Shown here: positions 6,593 through 10,775 of the stretch, in pieces
Numbering within the stretch: position 1 is the first letter of the stretch
Layout: each line of letters starts with the position of its first letter
NCBI GenBank assembly: GCA_046719185.1
Contig: JBDNDK010000074.1
Coordinates: forward strand, 1-10,775
Source: JBDNDK01 sp046719185
GTDB taxonomy: Bacteria > Armatimonadota > UBA5829
Length of the DNA stretch: 10,775 nucleotides
Direction: 5' to 3'
The notes under the pieces: generated by a model
Databases searched by the model: none
Seen by the model: the letters and a program-made list of their open reading frames with translations, nothing else
What the model was told of the DNA's origin: nothing
Program-made: the position numbers and the translations under genes

Positions 6593-7597
6593 TTAGATGA
6601 TATATTTTCCAATAGGTTCAGATGCACAGCAATCAAGATATAAATCGGCTCTAATTCCGTTCTTATAAGCAAAATATCCAGCAGATGCAACCATTGCTGC
6701 ATTATCTGTACAGAATTTTGGAGGTGGAATAAGCAGCCTGATATTACTTTTTTCAGCCTTATCTCTCATTTCTCTTTGAAGACAAGAATTTGCAGCAACT
6801 CCACCTGCCACCATTATATTATTTACACCATGCAATTTTGCAGCTTCTATTGTGCTATCTACCAACTTGTCCACAACAGCCTGCTGAAAACTAGCTGCTA
6901 TGTCATTTATGCTCATATTTTCATTATTGTTTTGAGCAAATCTTATCACTGCAGTTTTGAGACCGCTAAAGCTGAAACTTAACCCATCACCAACTTTTGA
7001 TCTTGGAAATTTAACAGCCTCCGGATTGCCTTCTTTTGCAAGTTTGTCTATTATTGGTCCACCAGGATAACCCAATCCTAATGCCCTAGCACATTTATCA
7101 AATGCTTCACCTGCAGCATCATCAACAGTCCTTGCAAGTATTTCATATTTTCCATGGTCACTCATCAAAATAATATCTGAATGACCACCAGAAACCACTA
7201 GACATACAGATGGAAACTGCATTTCCTCACCATAAAGCATATTAGAATATATATGAGCTTCCAAATGGTGAACAGGAACAAGAGGAAGACCAGTAGAATA
7301 TGCAATGCTTTTTGCTGCACTAACACCTACAATTAAAGCACCAATAAGACCTGGTCTATTTATAATGGCAACAGCATCAATATCAGAAAGTGTAGAATTT
7401 GATGTTGAAAGTGCCTCTTCAATAACAGGCAGAATTAATTCTACATGCCTTCTTGATGCCACCTCTGGCACAACTCCACCAAACTTTTGATGAATATCAA
7501 TCTGCGATGATACTATATTAGATAATACTTCTCTTCCATCCTGCACTACAGCAGCACTAGTCTCATCACAGCTAGTTTCTATTCCAAGAATTTTCAA
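6593..7597 (-). CDS. tsaD: tRNA N6-adenosine threonylcarbamoyltransferase
   Basis: TsaD transfers threonylcarbamoyl from threonylcarbamoyl-AMP to A37 of ANN-decoding tRNAs, working with TsaB and TsaE (neither is in this window). The 334-aa length is normal. The N-terminus MKILGIETSCDETS is canonical and fixes the start at TTG 7597, so this TTG is secure. Metal ligands H111 and H115 (VHHLEAH) and D298 (CTDNAAM) are present, as are VSGGHS (135-140), the GEAFDK segment (163-168) and the glycine-rich AGGVAAN (264-270). One oddity: the usually conserved GPGL loop reads RPGL (R81). The TTGA overlap with rimI gives 4-nt coupling, with GGGAG 10 nt upstream. The RimI-TsaD pairing is common in bacteria. 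Antisense open frames within it are shadows. Confidence 0.97.
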   Translation of the reverse strand: MKILGIETSCDETSAAVVQDGREVLSNIVSSQIDIHQKFGGVVPEVASRRHVELILPVIEEALSTSNSTLSDIDAVAIINRPGLIGALIVGVSAAKSIAYSTGLPLVPVHHLEAHIYSNMLYGEEMQFPSVCLVVSGGHSDIILMSDHGKYEILARTVDDAAGEAFDKCARALGLGYPGGPIIDKLAKEGNPEAVKFPRSKVGDGLSFSFSGLKTAVIRFAQNNNENMSINDIAASFQQAVVDKLVDSTIEAAKLHGVNNIMVAGGVAANSCLQREMRDKAEKSNIRLLIPPPKFCTDNAAMVASAGYFAYKNGIRADLYLDCCASEPIGKYII

Positions 7598-8130
7598 CTG
7601 CCAATTTCTCCCAAGTCAGAACCAACCCCATTGAATATAGCCGACTTCATTTCTGAAAATTTCTTTTGATATTCTGATGAGGTCATATTATCAACCCACA
7701 TCACAATAGCATTTTCATTATTATCAGTGTAATAGCCTCTTCTGACTGCAACAGGCTTAAATCCATACTTCTTATATAAGTTCTGTGCAACTAAATTGCT
7801 TTGTCTAACTTCTAAAGTTGCTCTGTGTCCCCTTCTTTTTAGTGTCTCATCAAGCAATCTAATAAGAAGCTGTTCACCAATTTTGTTGCCTTGATAATCT
7901 TTGGCAACTCCAATAGTGGTGATATGACCTTCATCTATGAGGTGCCACATACCAGCAAAGCCAACAATAATATTGTCAATTTCTGCAACAATATAATAAG
8001 CAGACCTATTAGTAAGTTCAGTGATATATGCACTTTCATTCCATGGGGCAGTAAAACACTGTCTTTCTATCTCCATAACTCTAGGAATATCTTCTCTAGT
8101 CATATTCCTTATATATGCTATCTTAGGCAA
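7594..8130 (-). CDS. rimI: Ribosomal-protein-alanine N-acetyltransferase-type GNAT enzyme
   Basis: A 178-aa GNAT acetyltransferase of the RimI type, which acetylates protein N-termini (S18 and other substrates) with acetyl-CoA. The opening IRNMTREDIPRVMEIE and APWNES (28-33) match RimI. The acetyl-CoA loop is YQGNKIGEQLL (79-89). The catalytic pair of the E. coli enzyme (E103, Y115) matches E107 in TLEVRQSN and Y119 in LYKKYGF. RRGYY-x8-AIVM (130-144) is also typical. About 25 residues beyond the usual end form a polar tail. I use TTG 8130 because GGAG lies 8 nt upstream; ATG 8103 would remove nine residues and has poorer spacing. The stop overlaps the tsaD start by 4 nt. The rimI-tsaD order supports RimI over a generic GNAT. 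Confidence 0.9.
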   Translation of the reverse strand: MPKIAYIRNMTREDIPRVMEIERQCFTAPWNESAYITELTNRSAYYIVAEIDNIIVGFAGMWHLIDEGHITTIGVAKDYQGNKIGEQLLIRLLDETLKRRGHRATLEVRQSNLVAQNLYKKYGFKPVAVRRGYYTDNNENAIVMWVDNMTSSEYQKKFSEMKSAIFNGVGSDLGEIGS

Positions 8131-8138
8131 AAAAATTA

Positions 8139-8142
8139 CTCC
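8139..8142 (-). promoter_or_regulatory. Shine-Dalgarno supporting the TTG start of rimI
   Basis: GGAG on the minus strand, 8 nt before TTG 8130. The downstream ATG at 8103 has only AGG at 3 nt. Confidence 0.5.
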
Positions 8143-8173
8143 ACAATTAATTATTTAAAAACCAACATAAAAA

Positions 8174-8587
8174 TTATTCTGATACTGAGTGAAGTGCTGA
8201 TTTTATTATATCAGCTAAACCACTTGTTGTCTCTAAATTATCTATTCCATCAATTGAATGCCACATCACATCCTCAGCATCAGACCCTGGCATTATATTT
8301 CCTGCAATTACATCTGCCCAATAGCATATAATCACATAATGATATAATACTTTGCTGCCTTCACCAGCAATCACATCATACACATAAGCAATATCACCAA
8401 TCTCAATTTCAAGGCTGGTTTCTTCAAAAACCTCTCTGCAAACAGCCTCCTGAAGAGTTTCACCCAACTCCACTGAGCCGCCAGGCAAAGACCACTTACC
8501 CTTATTAGGTTCATGTCCCCTTCTGACTAGCAACACCTTCTTATGTTTGATAATAAGAGCTGATACTGCTGGTTTTGGGTAATCCAA
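8174..8587 (-). CDS. Nudix hydrolase
   Basis: A 137-aa single-domain Nudix enzyme; members cleave nucleoside diphosphates linked to another group, with Mg2+. The Nudix box runs from G37 to L59: G-x5-E (G37, E43), then x7, then REVFEE (51-56). The final glycine of the consensus is replaced by S58. The metal-binding glutamates E52, E55 and E56 are intact. The sequence before the box (VLLVRRGHEPNKGKWSLPGG, 18-37) and the YHYVIICYWADV strand (82-93) resemble ADP-ribose pyrophosphatase-like or MutT-like Nudix proteins, but the substrate cannot be fixed from sequence. The start is TTG 8587 with GAGG 7 nt upstream. It follows the DUF6785 gene by 15 nt and precedes rimI by 43 nt, so it is most likely in the same operon. 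Confidence 0.93.
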   Translation of the reverse strand: MDYPKPAVSALIIKHKKVLLVRRGHEPNKGKWSLPGGSVELGETLQEAVCREVFEETSLEIEIGDIAYVYDVIAGEGSKVLYHYVIICYWADVIAGNIMPGSDAEDVMWHSIDGIDNLETTSGLADIIKSALHSVSE

Positions 8588-8594
8588 AATTTTA

Positions 8595-8598
8595 CCTC
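8595..8598 (-). promoter_or_regulatory. Shine-Dalgarno of the Nudix gene
   Basis: GAGG on the minus strand, 7 nt before TTG 8587, lying just past the stop codon of the upstream membrane-protein gene. It supports the TTG start. Confidence 0.5.
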
Positions 8599-8602
8599 AT
8601 AA

Positions 8603-10516
8603 TTATGGCCAAAATGCATAAGAAGGCTGATCTGTAAGAATTCCCCAAACAGTCCAAAATCCACCAACCATACATTCACCAAGTATTATGCCTAAAAAGA
8701 ATGGCAATGCTTTTCTATAAAGTTTTAATCCACCATATCTTAATATAATAATCTTAATAGCCCAAGCAATAAGCATAGGCATCCATAATTGGTGCATAGC
8801 CCAAGAGCTGGACACAGCATAACCAACAGGATGGAACGGGAACCAACCAAGTCTCATTCTAAATGCATTAAGAATAAGAGTAAACACAAACCCTACCATT
8901 ATAGCAATTCCAAAATTTATATTCGCTGGTATGCTGAGAGTGGTCCAACTCTCTATTCTTGACCATGTTTCATATCTATATATTGCCGGAACATTTGGAG
9001 GTCCCATATCTTTAGATGCACCGGTTTGATATATAAGATGCAGTGCAGCCCAGAAAGCAGCTATTGTGCCAACAACAGTAGCTATTAAAATAGCTGAATA
9101 CATCCATTTGTATGAAGTATTAGTTTTTTCAGCCATTTTGAAAGACTCAAGCTGAATGGGCATTGAATGAGCTCTGTATGCTCTATTAAACCAGAAAAAC
9201 ATGCCCATAATACCCAGTTCTCTAGTGCTGAAATGATGGTTTCCCAAAATTGCAGGAATTATAGAATCTGGTCCACCATTATGCAAGTCATGAGCAGGTG
9301 GACCAAGCTCTGCCCTCATTCTTGTGATTGTAATGCTGAGTGCAAAATATATTACAAAAAATGCAATTATTAAAACTCCGCTCATTCCAGCTGCTCTACA
9401 GAACAAAGTTATAAATATACAACCAAATATTAGAATCCAAATTGCAGTTTTATATCTAATAGGTTCATCAGAATCATCAAGAGTCTTTCTACCTAAGAAA
9501 TGCAGAATTAATTCTTTTGTATTTTTTCTTGCCATATACAGAACAAACAGGCAAATGCCCATATATGCACCAAAAGACTGCTCATTTATAAAAGGCATTC
9601 CTCTTACTGTTTCCCAACCAAAAGCAGCTGTTGCAACTCTTTGCATCTTCCAAACCCAGAAGAAAAACCAACATGAAAAAGATAAATCAACAGGCAACAG
9701 CACTCCTAAACCAATGCCAAAAGGATAATATGACATTGGCAATAGTCCTATTGCATTCCAAGGCCTAGTTGTAAACAATCTGCCCATGTCAGGATTTTTA
9801 ATTGCAATTCCCGGAATATCAGGATTTAATATATGTAATCCATTTATAATGTCTATAACAGCAACAATTCCAAATCCTATCCAAAAAAGCTTATTCTTGA
9901 ATAATGGATAACCCTCTGCAGTCATATCCATTGGAAGTTGAATAAGAGGATAGCTGAGCTTTTCTCTTTCCATCCATTGTTTTCTAAGAAGAACATTCAA
10001 ACTCAAAAACATTGTGCATAAAACTAATATGAAAGCAGTCCAGCTGGCTATTGGTAAAAGCCATGGCTTGTAAACAAGAGGATCATATAAATTTCCACCT
10101 AAGAAAAATCTCTTAATAGCATAGCTATCAGACATCACAAGCCATTGAGGAACTGTTGTTTTGAAAAGATTAAGCCAAGGATCATCAGCACCAGTATCCA
10201 TAGGATATGGAATTATTGAAATCAGAACTTGGATAAAATCATGTGCAACAATTGCAGACCCAATATTCATCATCACATAAACAGTTATTAATTCTGCTTG
10301 TGAATAAGCAAACTTTGGAAGATATTTTGATAATAATGCATTTATGCCTATCATCAAGGTTAAAACAAAAATTGAGCTGTAGAAAATTGATATAGTAGTT
10401 GGATGACCTTGATATCTAATTATTTCACTTAGAAATATCCAATAACTGAGTATGGGTATTAAAATCACACCAGTTAGTATTGCTCTAAGTGTGATGCCTT
10501 TTGTAATATTTTTCAT
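8603..10516 (-). CDS. DUF6785/DUF6784-type polytopic membrane protein (OPT-like)
   Basis: A 637-aa integral membrane protein with about 12-13 hydrophobic helices, for example residues 12-32, 43-62, 153-177, 208-226, 355-373, 377-395, 472-494, 532-550 and 576-592. Conserved-looking soluble stretches are EREKLSYPLIQLP (183-195), EQSFGAYMG (312-320), RMRAELGPPAHDLHNGG (399-415) and FHPVGYAVSSSWAMHQLW (561-578). This pattern matches the DUF6785/DUF6784 family, which resembles oligopeptide (OPT) transporters and is abundant in Planctomycetota, Armatimonadota and Poribacteria-like genomes. No substrate is known; import of peptides or metal chelates is a guess by analogy. The N-terminus is basic then hydrophobic, with no separate signal peptide. 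ATG 10516 follows GAGAGG at the short spacing of 3 nt. It is the first gene of the likely operon that ends at 3674. Confidence 0.85.
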   Translation of the reverse strand: MKNITKGITLRAILTGVILIPILSYWIFLSEIIRYQGHPTTISIFYSSIFVLTLMIGINALLSKYLPKFAYSQAELITVYVMMNIGSAIVAHDFIQVLISIIPYPMDTGADDPWLNLFKTTVPQWLVMSDSYAIKRFFLGGNLYDPLVYKPWLLPIASWTAFILVLCTMFLSLNVLLRKQWMEREKLSYPLIQLPMDMTAEGYPLFKNKLFWIGFGIVAVIDIINGLHILNPDIPGIAIKNPDMGRLFTTRPWNAIGLLPMSYYPFGIGLGVLLPVDLSFSCWFFFWVWKMQRVATAAFGWETVRGMPFINEQSFGAYMGICLFVLYMARKNTKELILHFLGRKTLDDSDEPIRYKTAIWILIFGCIFITLFCRAAGMSGVLIIAFFVIYFALSITITRMRAELGPPAHDLHNGGPDSIIPAILGNHHFSTRELGIMGMFFWFNRAYRAHSMPIQLESFKMAEKTNTSYKWMYSAILIATVVGTIAAFWAALHLIYQTGASKDMGPPNVPAIYRYETWSRIESWTTLSIPANINFGIAIMVGFVFTLILNAFRMRLGWFPFHPVGYAVSSSWAMHQLWMPMLIAWAIKIIILRYGGLKLYRKALPFFLGIILGECMVGGFWTVWGILTDQPSYAFWP

Positions 10517-10586
10517 ATGCCTCTCAAAAACTAAAATTAAAAAATTACAATTACTTGATACAACATAACAATTATATTATCCTTCT

Positions 10587-10627
10587 AACAAAAACAAAAG
10601 AGTCGGAAGTTTTTCCCGACTCTTTTG
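10587..10627 (-). terminator. Intrinsic terminator-like hairpin upstream of the DUF6785 gene
   Basis: A perfect 12-bp stem (CAAAAGAGTCGG at 10595-10606 and CCGACTCTTTTG at 10616-10627) with a 9-nt loop. Read leftward, the stem is followed by TTTTTGTT, giving a long T-rich tail; read rightward, only TCTTTTG inside the stem is T-rich. It would therefore best end leftward transcripts from beyond the right edge, or act as an attenuator in the DUF6785 leader. Confidence 0.65.
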
Positions 10628-10653
10628 ACTGCTGCAATATTTATAAATATTAT
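10625..10653 (+). promoter_or_regulatory. Candidate rightward sigma70-type promoter
   Basis: Plus strand: TTGACT (10625-10630), 17 nt, then TATTAT (10648-10653), each one base from consensus. It points to the ATG at 10701. It partly overlaps the terminator stem and contains an AT palindrome, so chance in AT-rich DNA remains possible. Confidence 0.4.
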
Positions 10654-10675
10654 ATATAACTTTCCTTTTGCAGCA
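10630..10675. repeat. Inverted repeat TGCTGCAA / TTGCAGCA
   Basis: An 8-bp perfect inverted repeat (10630-10637 with 10668-10675) around a 30-nt AT-rich interior. It could fold as a hairpin in a transcript or mark two half-sites; no T-tract follows. Confidence 0.4.
10636..10651. repeat. 16-bp perfect AT palindrome within the rightward promoter
   Basis: AATATTTATAAATATT covers the spacer and half of the -10 box of the candidate promoter. A dimeric repressor bound here would block it. Perfect AT palindromes also arise by chance in such DNA. Confidence 0.35.
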
Positions 10676-10679
10676 CTTT

Positions 10680-10732
10680 CTGTTATTAACAGAGGAAATT
10701 ATGGCAGCAAACCTTCCTCCATTTATTAACAG
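10680..10732 (+). repeat. CTGTTATTAACAG palindrome with a second TTATTAACAG copy
   Basis: CTGTTATTAACAG (10680-10692) is a 6+1+6 palindrome that abuts a possible ribosome site. TTATTAACAG, its right part, recurs at 10723-10732, exactly 40 bp further on. The spacing of nearly four helical turns suggests, but does not prove, paired protein sites. Confidence 0.4.
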
Positions 10733-10775
10733 CTTATCTCCCCTTCCCATTTTTACAAATGGTTTTATAATTATA
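10701..10775 (+). CDS. Possible start of a rightward gene (first 25 codons, runs off right edge)
   Basis: ATG at 10701 opens a frame with no stop to the window end. AGAGGA (10691-10696) lies 4 nt upstream, and the candidate promoter at 10625-10653 is well placed. The visible peptide begins MAANLPPF and is hydrophobic and proline-rich; I do not recognise it. Against it, the terminator-like hairpin to its left reads best for leftward transcripts arriving from this side, and an antisense frame is also open. It is too short to settle. Confidence 0.3.
   Translation, partial: MAANLPPFINSLSPLPIFTNGFIII

Noticed and set aside
7891..8331. A 146-codon rightward open frame across rimI and nudix.
   Set aside because: It lies antisense to two well-supported genes and has no family features; it is a shadow of AT-rich coding DNA.
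10680..10740. Faint likeness of the leftward strand (GGAGGAAGG...GCTGCC) to the SRP RNA core.
   Set aside because: The order and spacing of the conserved SRP loop are not met, and no matching stem could be drawn.
10578..10774. Leftward open frame at the right edge whose internal peptide starts MGRGDK, like ribosomal protein bTHX.
   Set aside because: Only the first six residues resemble bTHX, no ribosome site precedes it, and the frame runs through the terminator-like hairpin. It is probably the antisense of other signals.
10734..10775. Another leftward frame ending at a TAA (10736-10734), which could be the last codons of a gene to the right.
   Set aside because: Only 13 codons are visible with no recognisable ending. 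It would explain the terminator, but it cannot be told from chance.

Overview
This window looks like chromosomal housekeeping and metabolic DNA from an uncultured, low-GC, probably diderm bacterium. By eye it is roughly one third G+C. A lipoate-synthesis gene, an AsmA/TamB-type envelope protein and a DUF6785-type (OPT-like) membrane protein all fit a Gram-negative-type cell. The DUF6785 family, and the pairing of a MutL/GlmL-type ATPase with a KOW-domain protein, recall deep-branching lineages such as Poribacteria, Armatimonadota or Planctomycetota-like genomes. The sequence alone does not allow a lineage to be named. I see no transposase, phage gene, CRISPR array, tRNA or rRNA.

Layout. Positions 1-2825 hold a leftward block: yifB/comM, then lipB, then the first 164 codons of an AsmA/TamB-like protein that runs off the left edge. 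yifB has a good sigma70-type promoter just upstream. Positions 2826-3135 are a gene-free AT-rich spacer, followed by the one rightward gene that is complete, a membrane-anchored or secreted staphylococcal-nuclease-type nuclease (3136-3666). It converges, with only 7 bp between stop codons, on a long leftward gene string (10516 down to 3674). In transcription order this string is a DUF6785/OPT-like transporter, a Nudix hydrolase, RimI, TsaD, a MutL/GlmL-type ASKHA ATPase and a barrel-sandwich/KOW protein. Gaps are 15 and 43 nt, then a 4-nt overlap, 13 nt and another 4-nt overlap, so it is probably one operon. Positions 10517-10775 hold a perfect-stem terminator-like hairpin, several palindromes, a plausible rightward promoter and perhaps the first 25 codons of a rightward gene.

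How the genes relate. TsaD and RimI act on translation: TsaD is the catalytic subunit for tRNA t6A37, and RimI acetylates protein N-termini. LipB moves octanoyl groups from acyl carrier protein to lipoyl domains. YifB/ComM is an AAA+ helicase linked to recombination of incoming DNA. The least understood part is the MutL/GlmL-type ATPase with its KOW partner. Known GlmL sits beside the B12-dependent glutamate mutase, but no mutase subunit is present here. The pair overlaps ATGA-style and is the best candidate in this window for an under-described system. Start codons are unusually often TTG (nuclease, tsaD, rimI, nudix) or GTG (AsmA-like), mostly with good Shine-Dalgarno sequences.
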